Positions 25,065-33,193 of a stretch of 64,000 nucleotides of DNA are shown here, piece by piece. Each line of letters opens with the position of its first letter. The stretch's first letter is position 1. The DNA is from Pseudoduganella violaceinigra DSM 15887 (GTDB taxonomy: Bacteria; Pseudomonadota; Gammaproteobacteria; Burkholderiales; Burkholderiaceae_D), in NCBI RefSeq assembly GCF_000425385.1, contig NZ_KE384357.1:270579-334578 (forward strand), in the 5' to 3' direction. The notes under the pieces were generated by a model. It was given only the letters and a program-made list of their open reading frames with translations. It had not been told where the DNA came from and made no database searches. Made by a program: the position numbers and the translations under genes.

Positions 25065-25622
25065 CTAGCTTTCCAGCCGTTCCCGCAAGCGCTTCATGCC
25101 CGCCTTGAACATGGCCGGCCTGTCGAATGCGCGCGCCAGCACCAGCGTACCCTGAATGCCGCCCACCACTTCCTCCGCCAGCGCCGTCGCCTCCCTGCCT
25201 TTTCTTCCACTGCGTACCAGGGCTGCCGCCAGGGCCTCGATCCATTCGGCAAAGTAGCCGCGCACGGCTTCGGCAAAGCGGTCGCGCTCATTGCCAAGCG
25301 CGAACACACCGACCAGGCACACGCGTTGTCCGGACAGGAAATAGCGCTCCACCTCGGCAAACATGGCGGCGATGCCCCGCCCCGCTTCAGCGCTTTCGCG
25401 CAGCGGCTCGAACACGCGCAGGCGGAACCACTGGTCGATTTCCTGCAGCACGGCGGCGGCCATTTCCTCCTTCCCGCCGGGGAAAAAGTGATAGATGCTG
25501 CCCTTGCCCAGCCTGGTCCCTTCCGTGATACGGGACAGGCTGGCGCCTTCATAGCCGTAGTTGCGGAACACTTCCGCCAGCAGCGGGATCACGTCCTCCC
25601 GCTCTGCGACAACGCGCGCCAT
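25065..25622 (-). CDS. TetR/AcrR family transcriptional regulator
   Basis: 185 residues from the ATG at 25622-25620. N-terminal HTH: VIPLLAEVFRNYGYEGASLSRITEGTRLGKGSIYHFFPGGKEEM. The C-terminal half is the helical ligand domain of the LmrA/YxaF-like type (CLVGVFALGNERDRFAEAVRGYF). Two nt after the stop of the SnoaL-like gene, so second in the operon, and probably autoregulating through the inverted repeat at 26106-26150. Confidence 0.9.
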   Translation of the reverse strand: MARVVAEREDVIPLLAEVFRNYGYEGASLSRITEGTRLGKGSIYHFFPGGKEEMAAAVLQEIDQWFRLRVFEPLRESAEAGRGIAAMFAEVERYFLSGQRVCLVGVFALGNERDRFAEAVRGYFAEWIEALAAALVRSGRKGREATALAEEVVGGIQGTLVLARAFDRPAMFKAGMKRLRERLES

Positions 25623-25624
25623 GC

Positions 25625-26095
25625 TCAGAAGCCCAAGTCGCTCAGGCCGGGATGGTCGTCCGGACGCGGGCCGCTGCGGTCCCAGAAGAACTTGCGCTCT
25701 TCGGGCTTGATCGGGTGCTCGTTGATGCTGGCGTGGCGGTGATGCATCAAGCCGTTCTCGTCGAACTCCCAGTTCTCGTTGCCGTAGGCGCGGTACCACT
25801 GGCCGGAATCGTCGTGGTACTCGTAGGCGAAGCGCACGCCGATGCGGCTGCCGTCATGCGCCCACAACTCCTTGATCAGGCGGTAATCGAGTTCGCGCGT
25901 CCATTTGCGCTTCAGGAAGTCGACGATGGCGGCGCGGCCTTGCACGAACTCGCCGCGGTTGCGCCACCAGCTGTCTTCGGTATAGGCGAGGGAGACTTTT
26001 TCAGGGTCGCGGGTATTCCAGCCGTTTTCGGCCAGGCGGACTTTTTCGATGGCGCTGGCGCGGGTGAATGGCGGTACAGGCGGTCGTGCAGACAT
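25625..26095 (-). CDS. DUF1348 / nuclear transport factor 2-like protein
   Basis: 156 residues of the SnoaL/NTF2 fold; segments EKVRLAENGWNTRDPEKVSLAYTEDSWWRNRGEF and HHRHASINEHPI are the family pattern. Such small cone-shaped proteins bind or isomerise hydrophobic ligands; the true role of DUF1348 is not known. First gene of an operon with the TetR regulator; SD AAAGGAGAAATC. Confidence 0.85.
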   Translation of the reverse strand: MSARPPVPPFTRASAIEKVRLAENGWNTRDPEKVSLAYTEDSWWRNRGEFVQGRAAIVDFLKRKWTRELDYRLIKELWAHDGSRIGVRFAYEYHDDSGQWYRAYGNENWEFDENGLMHHRHASINEHPIKPEERKFFWDRSGPRPDDHPGLSDLGF

Positions 26096-26105
26096 GATTT
26101 CTCCT

Positions 26106-26150
26106 TTAAGTGTACCAATCGGATCACTATTTACCGATCAGTACACTTAA
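26106..26150. promoter_or_regulatory. Operator upstream of the SnoaL-TetR operon
   Basis: TTAAGTGTAC (26106-26115) and GTACACTTAA (26141-26150) are a perfect 10-bp inverted repeat; inside lie CCAATCGG and CCGATCAG. The site ends 11 nt before the start codon of the first gene, fitting TetR autorepression. Confidence 0.6.
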
Positions 26151-26188
26151 TGTAGCACATTTTCCGGCCGCGTGCCCTGCAAGGCGGA

Positions 26189-26965
26189 TCAGCTGACGCA
26201 GGCAGCTTCCGGCGTGACGTTGTAGTGGCGCGCATAGCGGCCGTCCAGGTTCGCCAGCGGCATCATCACGAACAGGTCGGCGCTTTCGAAATCTGGATCC
26301 CAGGCCGGTGCACCGCAAATCCAGGCGCCGGAGCGCAGGTAGCCTTTCAACAGCGGAGGCACTTGCGCAGCCCGTGCCGCCTCCACCTTCTCCACCGGGA
26401 ACGGCAGATGCGGCGTGACGCGGTATTCCATCGGCGCCAGGTGCTTTTGGCGCAGCTGCTCGTACACAGCGACGGCATTGTGGCCACCATCGGCCAGGCT
26501 GATGCTGGCGCAGCCGATCAGGTAGTCGCACTGATGGCGGCGCAGGTATTCGGCCAGGCCGGACCACAGCAGCATGATCACACTGCCGCCGCGGTAATCG
26601 GGGTGGATGCAGGCGCGGCCCGCTTCCACAATGCGGCCGCGCAGGTGCTTCAGGCGGCCCAGGTCGAATTCGTTTTCAGAGTAATGGCGGCCCAGCTTGC
26701 GCGCGCCGGCCGGATTCAGCAGGCGGTAGGTGCCCACCACTTTCAGGGTCGCGGAGTCGCGCACGATCAGGTGGTCGCAGGCTGCGTCGAATTCGTCGCA
26801 GTCCAGGCCCTCCGGCGTGGCCAGGGCGGTCAGTCCCTGGTTTTCAATGAAAACTTTATAGCGCAGGCGTTGGACTTCGCGCACTTCTTCGGGCGTGGCT
26901 GCCATGCTCAGTACCAGTCGCGGGCTGGCTGCCCGTTGTTCGGCGGTAGCAATCGTGGTTTGCAT
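26189..26965 (-). CDS. GNAT acyltransferase, OlsB-like
   Basis: 258 residues. Resembles L-ornithine N-alpha-acyltransferases (first step of ornithine lipid synthesis) and related GNAT proteins: LRYKVFIENQGL near the N-terminus, DEFDAACDHLIVRD, VEAGRACIHPDYRGGSVIMLLWSGLAEYL, and the C-terminal FMMPLANLDGRYARHYN. No olsA is adjacent. An inverted repeat TGACA-N6-TGTCA lies upstream at 27023-27038 and may be a control site. Confidence 0.8.
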   Translation of the reverse strand: MQTTIATAEQRAASPRLVLSMAATPEEVREVQRLRYKVFIENQGLTALATPEGLDCDEFDAACDHLIVRDSATLKVVGTYRLLNPAGARKLGRHYSENEFDLGRLKHLRGRIVEAGRACIHPDYRGGSVIMLLWSGLAEYLRRHQCDYLIGCASISLADGGHNAVAVYEQLRQKHLAPMEYRVTPHLPFPVEKVEAARAAQVPPLLKGYLRSGAWICGAPAWDPDFESADLFVMMPLANLDGRYARHYNVTPEAACVS

Positions 26966-27096
26966 GCTTCGTCCTTTCTTGTAGTGACGAAGCCAGTTTG
27001 CTGTGCTATTGCTGCATGAACATGACAGCCATATGTCAGGACTATGACATGAAGCTGCCCCTTCTACCGAACCGCGTTGAGCATCGTTCCTTTCCG

Positions 27097-27468
27097 TTAT
27101 TCGGCATTCCGCTCACATGGATTAACGCTAACAAATATCTCGCTAAAGCCTAAGGCAAGTGACAAATAATATCGATGAAAACCGTCATAGAGCTTGTATT
27201 CATATCCCGGAGTTGTAGCCCAACGATAGACCATCACAGGTGGCAGCAGCGAACAGGATTTGATAGCTTCAAGGATTGACATCGCACGCGGCATAACAAA
27301 AGTGTGGACGCCGGCGGCTCGCACAATCGGCTCGATACTATTGATTGGCACCCTTACGACAGGAAAGACTGCATCTTGAAGGGCTAAATATGCCGTATCT
27401 ACCTTTTGAAAACCCTCCATTCTAGCTTTGACTAGTACGGCCCTCGCTTCTTTCAGTTCAGATTCCAC
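27097..27468 (-). CDS. ParB/sulfiredoxin-fold small protein
   Basis: 123 residues from a GTG start (AAGGA 6 nt upstream). The segment VPINSIEPIV...LPPVMVYRW...YKLYDGFHRYYLSLALGF fits the ParB/Srx nucleotide-binding fold, with DGFHR in place of the usual DGHHR motif. No HTH domain, so not a partition protein. The gene sits in a lower-GC patch (about 27.0-27.9 kb) with looser coding style, suggesting acquisition from elsewhere. Function unknown. Confidence 0.65.
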   Translation of the reverse strand: MESELKEARAVLVKARMEGFQKVDTAYLALQDAVFPVVRVPINSIEPIVRAAGVHTFVMPRAMSILEAIKSCSLLPPVMVYRWATTPGYEYKLYDGFHRYYLSLALGFSEIFVSVNPCERNAE

Positions 27469-27925
27469 ATATATCCTTTTTGCGTCTTAGATTGCAGTTA
27501 TTCATGGGATCGGTAGCGAATGGCCGAAGCCAGGGAATACAGACATTGAAATGGTTCGCCTACAACGCAGAGCTTCAGCCAGTTGCCCTATTCATCGGGA
27601 GAGCTTCCTAATCGCACAATCTAGAATCGGAATCGCAACGCCTAAAACGCTGACGCCAGACACAATCTCTAATGTCAGCTCAACAGGATTTCGCAAGCCA
27701 ATAGCACCTGACCAAAAATGCAAGCGCCACGACAGAAATCAGCTGGATGGAAAGAATGAGTTACACTCGTCGAGGGCCTGCGGACCGCCGTACTTTGCAA
27801 GCGTCCGAACAGCTGGCTCTGCCACCGTCCGAAGCCGAAGTGACGCCCGCATCCCGCGGAGCGACCAACCCAGATCCTAGCTCATCGGATATTTTCTGTC
27901 AGATCAAATCTAAGCAATCGCACAG
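27469..27925. other. 457-nt stretch without a convincing gene
   Basis: Lower GC than its surroundings. Plus-strand open frames are short and lack ribosome sites or family resemblance. On the minus strand 27592-27738 is a 48-codon open stretch without an ATG that encodes a hydrophobic helix (ELTLEIVSGVSVLGVAIPIL), and the neighbouring frame just upstream encodes another (LISVVALAFLVRCYW); together they could be a decayed small membrane protein. Confidence 0.4.
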
Positions 27926-28396
27926 TTAAATTTTCTTTGGGCGGCCGGTCTTCAGCTGCGGCAGGGAAGCCAATACTTGCTTGAGCGTAGCCATGTCCAG
28001 GCGGCTGATCAGGGCGACGCCAATGCGCAGCAGCTCGGATTTTTTGACTTCGACGCCGTTCTTCAGGCAGGCCTTCTTGACCTGGCCCAGCACCGCGTAC
28101 TCCGATTCCGGCATGGTGAAGCTGTCGCGCACCAGTTTTTCCTTGTGCGGCTTAGCGGGCTTTTCCGCTTTAACCGCTTTGACCGGCTTGGCAACCGGCG
28201 CCGGCTTGGCGGCTGAAACGCGCTTGGCGGCGGGTTTCGCTGCCGGCTTGGCAGCCGGCGCGCGTTTCACCGCAGGCTTGGGGGCGGTCTTTGCGGCTGG
28301 CTTGGCGGCGGCTTTTGCGGCTGGTTTAGCTGCTGGTTTGGCGGCGACCTTCGCCGCCGGCTTGACGGCTGGGGTCTTAGCCTTCGTTGCGTTCAT
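27926..28396 (-). CDS. Histone H1-like Lys/Ala/Pro-rich DNA-binding protein
   Basis: 156 residues. Residues about 5-82 are AAKPAAK-type repeats, like the tails of histone H1, AlgP or bacterial H1-like proteins. The folded C-terminal part (LVRDSFTMPESEYAVLGQVKKACLKNGVEVKKSELLRIGVALI) looks like a short helical domain with ribbon-helix-helix flavour, and the end TGRPKKI is an AT-hook core. Probably nucleoid-associated. Lies after ppx on the same strand. Confidence 0.75.
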   Translation of the reverse strand: MNATKAKTPAVKPAAKVAAKPAAKPAAKAAAKPAAKTAPKPAVKRAPAAKPAAKPAAKRVSAAKPAPVAKPVKAVKAEKPAKPHKEKLVRDSFTMPESEYAVLGQVKKACLKNGVEVKKSELLRIGVALISRLDMATLKQVLASLPQLKTGRPKKI

Positions 28397-28438
28397 GGAT
28401 ACTCCACAGATGAATGATATAAACAGTATAGTCGATTA

Positions 28439-29905
28439 TTACGCGACAGCGCGAATGCTGAAGTCGACGCCGATTTCGTCCCAGAATTCCTGCTCCTTTT
28501 CCATCCAGTAGGACAGGGTCGGATGGCTGCTGACGCAGTCGCGCTTCAGTTCAAGATCGATGCGGTTCTTCATGCGCAGCTTGACCGAGCGTTCATCGAC
28601 CTCGATCCGGCAATGCATGAACATGATCGCCAGCCGCAAGGCCACCACGGCTTTGGCGAAATCGCTGTCGGCCAGGTACTCGCCGACCTTGCGCAAGTTG
28701 CCCTTCTGCGCCAGGATGAGCCGCCCCATCAGCTTCTGTTCGCGGGTGGTAAAGCCCGGCAGGTCGGCGTTTTCGACCATGTAGGCGGAATGCTTGTGGT
28801 AGCCGGTCTGGGATACCACCAGCCCCACTTCGTGCAGCTGCGCGCACCAGGACAGGTGGCGCGGCAAGGTGTCGCTGGCCGGCTTCATTTTCTGGAACAG
28901 GATGGCGGCCGCCTCCGACACGCGCATGCCGCGTTCGGCGTCGATATGGAAGCGGGCCAGGAATTCACCGACCGATTCGTCGCGCCGGTCGCGCCGCGTG
29001 GAGCGCAGGTAAAGGTCCCACATGACGCCCATGCGCAGGCCGGCGTCGATCGGGTCCAGGCGCTCGATCCCCAGCTCCTCCACCACCGCGATCAGGATGG
29101 CCAGGCCGCCGATCACGGTGCTGGCGCGGTCCGGCCGCAGGCCCGGCATATCGATCTTCGACACCTGACCAAATTCGATGAAGCGCTTGCGCACCGCGTT
29201 CAGGGCGGCCAGCGTGATGCCCTCGCCCAGCTTGTTCTTTTCGATGATCTCGCCGATGGCGCGGATCGTGCCGGAGGAGCCGTAGGCGCGCTTCCAGTAT
29301 TCCGGATGGTAAGGCGGCGCGCCATCCTCGAAATGCGAGCGCGCAGACAGCACGGCCGCCTCGAAGGAGCGCGCATCCACCCGCCCGCCGACAAAGAAGG
29401 ACAGGCTTTGCTTGACGCTGCCCACGCTGAACGATTCGACGCGTTCGATATCCAGCCCGCGCCCGAGGATCAATTCGGTCGAGCCGCCGCCGATATCGAC
29501 CACCAGGCGGCGTTCGTTCGGCTGGCCGAGCGCATTGGCCACGCCCATGTAGATCAGGCGCCCCTCCTCTTCGCCGGAGATGATCTCGATCGGGTAGCCG
29601 ATGGCCTGTTCCAGCTGCGGCAGGAAATCCGCCGCGTTGCGCGCCTGGCGCAGAATGGCGGTGGCGACCACGCGCACGCCTTCAAACTTGTAGGCGGCCA
29701 GCGCAATCCGGAAATTCTTCAGGCAGATCAGTGCGCGCTGCAAAGCCTCGTCGGTCAGGTTGCCGGCGAAATCCAGGCCGGCGGCGAGGCGGATTGGTTC
29801 GCGCATGCTGTTGAGCACGCGGATTTTTTCGCCATCGTGCTGCCCGATGGAGAGTCGAAAGCTGTTGGAGCCCAGGTCCACTGCGGCGTACATCGAGGAA
29901 TCCAT
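28439..29905 (-). CDS. ppx: Exopolyphosphatase / Ppx-GppA phosphatase
   Basis: 488 residues. N-terminal ASKHA domains with AAVDLGSNSFRLSIG, SGEEEGRLIYMGV and VVDIGGGSTELILG; the C-terminal part is the HD-like helical domain (residues about 310-488). Removes terminal phosphate from polyphosphate or hydrolyses pppGpp; Ppx is the more likely name at this length. Transcribed away from the GGDEF gene end with a 53-nt gap. Confidence 0.92.
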   Translation of the reverse strand: MDSSMYAAVDLGSNSFRLSIGQHDGEKIRVLNSMREPIRLAAGLDFAGNLTDEALQRALICLKNFRIALAAYKFEGVRVVATAILRQARNAADFLPQLEQAIGYPIEIISGEEEGRLIYMGVANALGQPNERRLVVDIGGGSTELILGRGLDIERVESFSVGSVKQSLSFFVGGRVDARSFEAAVLSARSHFEDGAPPYHPEYWKRAYGSSGTIRAIGEIIEKNKLGEGITLAALNAVRKRFIEFGQVSKIDMPGLRPDRASTVIGGLAILIAVVEELGIERLDPIDAGLRMGVMWDLYLRSTRRDRRDESVGEFLARFHIDAERGMRVSEAAAILFQKMKPASDTLPRHLSWCAQLHEVGLVVSQTGYHKHSAYMVENADLPGFTTREQKLMGRLILAQKGNLRKVGEYLADSDFAKAVVALRLAIMFMHCRIEVDERSVKLRMKNRIDLELKRDCVSSHPTLSYWMEKEQEFWDEIGVDFSIRAVA

Positions 29906-29958
29906 TTATATCGTTTATAACGAAAATGGTAGCACAGTACGCCAGCAGTGTTACGCAG

Positions 29959-31128
29959 TCATGACAAGATCTCCATGTGCATGGGCCCGGGCGGCTGCGC
30001 AACCTGGTTTTCGCCGCGTAGCTTGGCTGCCTGCAGGGCCTCGTCGGCGCGCTTGAACAGGCTGACGGTGCTGTCGTCGGCGCGGATGGTGGTGACGCCC
30101 AGGCTGGCCGTCAACTTGATCACGGCGCGTTCGGTCTTGACCGGCATCGCCTCGATGGCGCGGCGGATGCGTTCGGCCACCATCATGGCGTTCTCCTGGT
30201 CGGTGCGCGGCAGCTGGATGGCGAACTCGGCCCCGCCCAGGCGGCCCATCAGGTCGGAATCGCGCAGCTGCCGCTTGCAGGTTTCCACCATGATCTTGAG
30301 GGCGGCATCGCCCGCCGCATGGCCGTAGCTGTCGTTGACCCGCTTGAACTGGTCCAGCGAAAGGATGATCATGGCCGTCGGCTGGCCGGGACGGCGCGCC
30401 AGCGCCATCCAGGTGCCCAGCGCCTGGTAGAAACCGCGCCGGTTCGGCACATCGGTCAAAGGATCGACGGTTTCCAGCCTGAGGATTTCCGACTGCAGCT
30501 TTTCGCGCGACAGCAGCAGATAGCCGAAGGCGTTGGTCAGCATCATCAGGTAGAAGCCGCCAAAGCCGAACAGCTGCAACAGGTTCGGGCCGACCCAGGA
30601 CACGCCGTCCGGATAAGCCGCCGTCAGCAGGCCGCGCCCGACCACGAGCAGCGTGATCGCGAACATGACCACCACCAGGAAACGGCGCAGCATGCTGCCG
30701 GCGCTCCAGGCGCGCGCCAGCGCCAGCACCCCGGCCAGGAAGAAGAAGCCGACAAACAGCGATCCGGCCGCAAGGCGCAGCGACGGCGAGCTATCGAGCA
30801 CATGGAAAGCCAGCTGCACGCCCACCGCCAGCGACAGCGCAGGATACAGGTGGTTGCGCCAGCGCGTACGGCCGAAGCCTTGCCAGAAGGCGCCCGCATC
30901 AAGGGCGAAGCCGACCAGCAGCAAGGAATTGGCCGCCGGGCCGGCCAGCAGTTCCGGCACCACGCCGCGGAAATACAGCAGCATCCAGCCCACCGCCTGG
31001 CATTGCTTGGCAACGGCCCAGGTGGAGAGGGTCAACGACTTCCTGCTCTCGTATTCGAAGAAAAACAGCGCTGCGCACAAACTGAGGTTGCCCAGCGCGA
31101 GGGCAAGGACCAGGGTCTTGATATCCAT
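29959..31128 (-). CDS. Membrane diguanylate cyclase (GGDEF) with GGAEF motif
   Basis: 389 residues. Seven or so hydrophobic segments fill the first ~205 residues (MASE-like sensor), followed by a GGDEF domain starting DVPNRRGFYQAL. The active-site motif reads GGAEF instead of GGDEF; the inhibitory I-site RDSD sits five residues before it, as in product-inhibited cyclases. Ala at the third position may weaken or abolish c-di-GMP synthesis, leaving a c-di-GMP-binding role; activity must be tested. Confidence 0.88.
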   Translation of the reverse strand: MDIKTLVLALALGNLSLCAALFFFEYESRKSLTLSTWAVAKQCQAVGWMLLYFRGVVPELLAGPAANSLLLVGFALDAGAFWQGFGRTRWRNHLYPALSLAVGVQLAFHVLDSSPSLRLAAGSLFVGFFFLAGVLALARAWSAGSMLRRFLVVVMFAITLLVVGRGLLTAAYPDGVSWVGPNLLQLFGFGGFYLMMLTNAFGYLLLSREKLQSEILRLETVDPLTDVPNRRGFYQALGTWMALARRPGQPTAMIILSLDQFKRVNDSYGHAAGDAALKIMVETCKRQLRDSDLMGRLGGAEFAIQLPRTDQENAMMVAERIRRAIEAMPVKTERAVIKLTASLGVTTIRADDSTVSLFKRADEALQAAKLRGENQVAQPPGPMHMEILS

Positions 31129-31149
31129 TGCTTGGCGGCCGCGCCGCGC

Positions 31150-31425
31150 TCAGACTTCGTGCTCGACGTTGCTGCTGCCGTCGCCGATCTTGCTGGCCCA
31201 GGCTTTGGCGAAGAAATCTTTTTCGTCCTCCGTCGGCGCGTCGTGCCAGAACACGATCAGGGTGCCTTTATGGTCGTGCAGCTGGCTGACCTTTTCGATG
31301 AAGGATTGCTTGCCGGCGTGGTCGGCCAGGGCGGCCACGTAACCATACACGCGGGTCAGGCGCTCGATGCGGTCCGGTTCCGTGAAGCTGTTGGTCGCGG
31401 TGATGGTCGGATGGTCTAAGAACAT
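31150..31425 (-). CDS. Hypothetical protein, 91 residues
   Basis: Soluble, no signal peptide; GTLIVFWHDAPTEDEKDFFAKAW and DRIERLTRVYGYVAAL suggest a small alpha/beta protein. Ends 21 nt before the GGDEF gene, so it is probably its operon partner. I do not recognise a family. Confidence 0.65.
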   Translation of the reverse strand: MFLDHPTITATNSFTEPDRIERLTRVYGYVAALADHAGKQSFIEKVSQLHDHKGTLIVFWHDAPTEDEKDFFAKAWASKIGDGSSNVEHEV

Positions 31426-31580
31426 TTATCGTCTCCAGGCTGCCTATGTTGGCAATGTACCCATAAAAGTTACCGATGTAAACGCGAGCGCCCTATCACG
31501 CGGCTCATCCGGTACACTGGGGTGGAGACCGCCGTTCGGCAGCTTATCAGATCATTACGGTTCGTAACAAGTTGACAAAC

Positions 31581-32351
31581 ATGACGCCAGCACATGAGCA
31601 TCGTCCCCTGGTCCGCCGCCGGCGCGGCCGCCTGACGCTGGAATTCACGCCAGGCGAGGTCCAGAGCCAGATGGACCCGGCCGACCCGGACGCCCTGGTG
31701 CTGGCCTATGCGCGCGCCATGATGTGCTTCGTCCTGTTCAAACCGCACCCCGAACATATCGTCATGGTGGGCCTGGGCGGCGGCTCCCTGGCCAAATTCT
31801 GCTACCGCTACCTGCCCCGCACCCGCATCACGGTACTGGAATTGCGGGCCGATGTCATTGCCCTGCGCGAGCGCTTCGCCATCCCGCCGGACGATGCGCG
31901 CTTCCGCGTCATCCAGTGCGATGCGGCCCAGTATATGCGCGAACTGAAGGATAGCGCCGACGTGCTGCTGGTGGATGGCTTCGACGCCGACGGCTTGCCG
32001 GGCGCCCTGGCGACCGACCACTTCTACGCCGACTGCCGCCGCGCCCTGCGCCCGGACGGCGTGCTGGCCGCCAATGTCTTCAACTACGACCCCAAATACC
32101 GCAGCGTGCTGGTGCGCCTGGCCAATGCCTTCCACGACCGCATCTGCCAGTTCACGGGCATCGCCGGCAACAACCACATCCTGTTCGCCGTCCGCCCGGG
32201 ACGCGCGCCCGGCGCTCCCGCCAGCGCCATGCAGCGCCGCGTGGCCGCCTGGGGCAGCCCGACGCCGGGCCTGGGTTTTGGCCTGGCCAACCGCCTGTTG
32301 GCAATTTACACCGTCGCCCGCCTGCGCAAGAGCGATTTGCAAGGAATTTAA
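31581..32351 (+). CDS. Spermidine synthase-like methyltransferase-fold protein
   Basis: 256 residues from the ATG at 31581 (a TTG at 31572 would add three). Rossmann fold of the spermidine synthase family: MVGLGGGSLAKFCYRYLP, VLELRADVIALRE, VIQCDAAQYM and DVLLVDGFDADGLP, the last matching the catalytic D-x-x-D region in position. Likely an aminopropyltransferase or a related SAM-binding protein; no speD is nearby, so the polyamine role is uncertain. No Shine-Dalgarno seen. Confidence 0.82.
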   Translation: MTPAHEHRPLVRRRRGRLTLEFTPGEVQSQMDPADPDALVLAYARAMMCFVLFKPHPEHIVMVGLGGGSLAKFCYRYLPRTRITVLELRADVIALRERFAIPPDDARFRVIQCDAAQYMRELKDSADVLLVDGFDADGLPGALATDHFYADCRRALRPDGVLAANVFNYDPKYRSVLVRLANAFHDRICQFTGIAGNNHILFAVRPGRAPGAPASAMQRRVAAWGSPTPGLGFGLANRLLAIYTVARLRKSDLQGI

Positions 32352-32481
32352 GCACCGTTACGCCTTGCCAGGCGTAGAATCGGAGCTATTGGTAATTCCT
32401 GATGCCGTGAGGGTTATTGCGTGGCAGCAAGAAGCTAAACAGCGCCGCCCCACGCCGGCAGCGCGCCTGAAGGAGAGGAAC

Positions 32482-32679
32482 ATGATCATGAACAGCGTCG
32501 ACCTGCATCGCCAGCAAGTGCGCATTGATCACCGCACGCGCGATATCATCAACCAGGCTGTCGCCGCCCTGCCCGAAGTGGGCCTGCGGCGCGCCGCCGA
32601 ATTCCTGTTCGCGATGGGCGTGCCGCATCCGATTGCGATGCGCACCCTGGTCTATCCTACCCACCGCCGCGCGGTTTAA
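32482..32679 (+). CDS. Small conserved-looking protein, 65 residues
   Basis: Start ATG at 32482 is backed by a strong AAGGAGAGGAA site. Sequence has DIINQAVAALPEVGLRRAAEFLFAMGVP, likely two helices; no membrane segment. A small hairpin (TACGCC-N6-GGCGTA, 32359-32376) separates it from the spermidine synthase-like gene. Family unknown to me. Confidence 0.7.
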   Translation: MIMNSVDLHRQQVRIDHRTRDIINQAVAALPEVGLRRAAEFLFAMGVPHPIAMRTLVYPTHRRAV

Positions 32680-32685
32680 GCCGCT

Positions 32686-33174
32686 TTAATTCTTCTTCGC
32701 CGCAGCCGCCACTTGCTGGCGCGCCGCCTTGCGCCGCTTCGCCTGGTCCCAGCGCGCCACCTGCTCCGGGGTCTGCGGCACCAGCGCCGGCACGGCCTGC
32801 GGCTTGCGGTCCTGGTCCACCGCCACCATCGTGAAGTAGCAGCTGTTGGCGTGGCGCACCAGGCGCTGCTGGATATTTTCCGCCACCACCCGGATGCCCA
32901 CCTCCATCGAGCTGCTACCGGTGTAATTGACCGACGCCAGGAAGGTCACCAGTTCGCCCACATGGATAGGCTGCAGGAACATCACCTGGTCCACCGACAG
33001 CGTCACCACATAGCTGCCGGAATAGCGGCTGGCGCAGGCATAGGCCACGCCGTCCAGCAGCTTCAGGATCGCCCCGCCGTGCACATTGCCGGAGAAGTTG
33101 GCCATATCGGGGGTCATCAGGACCGTCATTGTCAGCTCGTGCGCCGACCAGTGCTGCGTGTTTTCCATCGCCAT
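32686..33174 (-). CDS. Acyl-CoA thioesterase (hotdog fold, YciA/BACH-like)
   Basis: 162 residues. Hotdog pattern with NFSGNVHGGAILKLLDGVAYACASRYSG and VDQVMFLQPIHVGELVTFLASV, where the NVHGG/D segment forms the active site. Hydrolyses acyl-CoA thioesters in the cytoplasm. The Lys/Ala-rich tail is a common ornament. Convergent with the 65-residue gene (6-nt gap) and downstream of the CheB-CheR gene on the same strand. Confidence 0.9.
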   Translation of the reverse strand: MAMENTQHWSAHELTMTVLMTPDMANFSGNVHGGAILKLLDGVAYACASRYSGSYVVTLSVDQVMFLQPIHVGELVTFLASVNYTGSSSMEVGIRVVAENIQQRLVRHANSCYFTMVAVDQDRKPQAVPALVPQTPEQVARWDQAKRRKAARQQVAAAAKKN

Positions 33175-33193
33175 GCAGGAGAGTTGTCAATGG

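Noticed and set aside
27551..27880. 109-codon plus-strand ORF in the lower-GC gap
   Set aside because: No ribosome binding site, random-looking Arg/Ser-rich composition and no family resemblance.
31975..32679. 234-codon plus-strand frame running from inside the spermidine synthase-like gene
   Set aside because: Only its 3' end, the 65-codon gene from 32482 with its own strong Shine-Dalgarno, is credible; the rest is an alternate-frame shadow.
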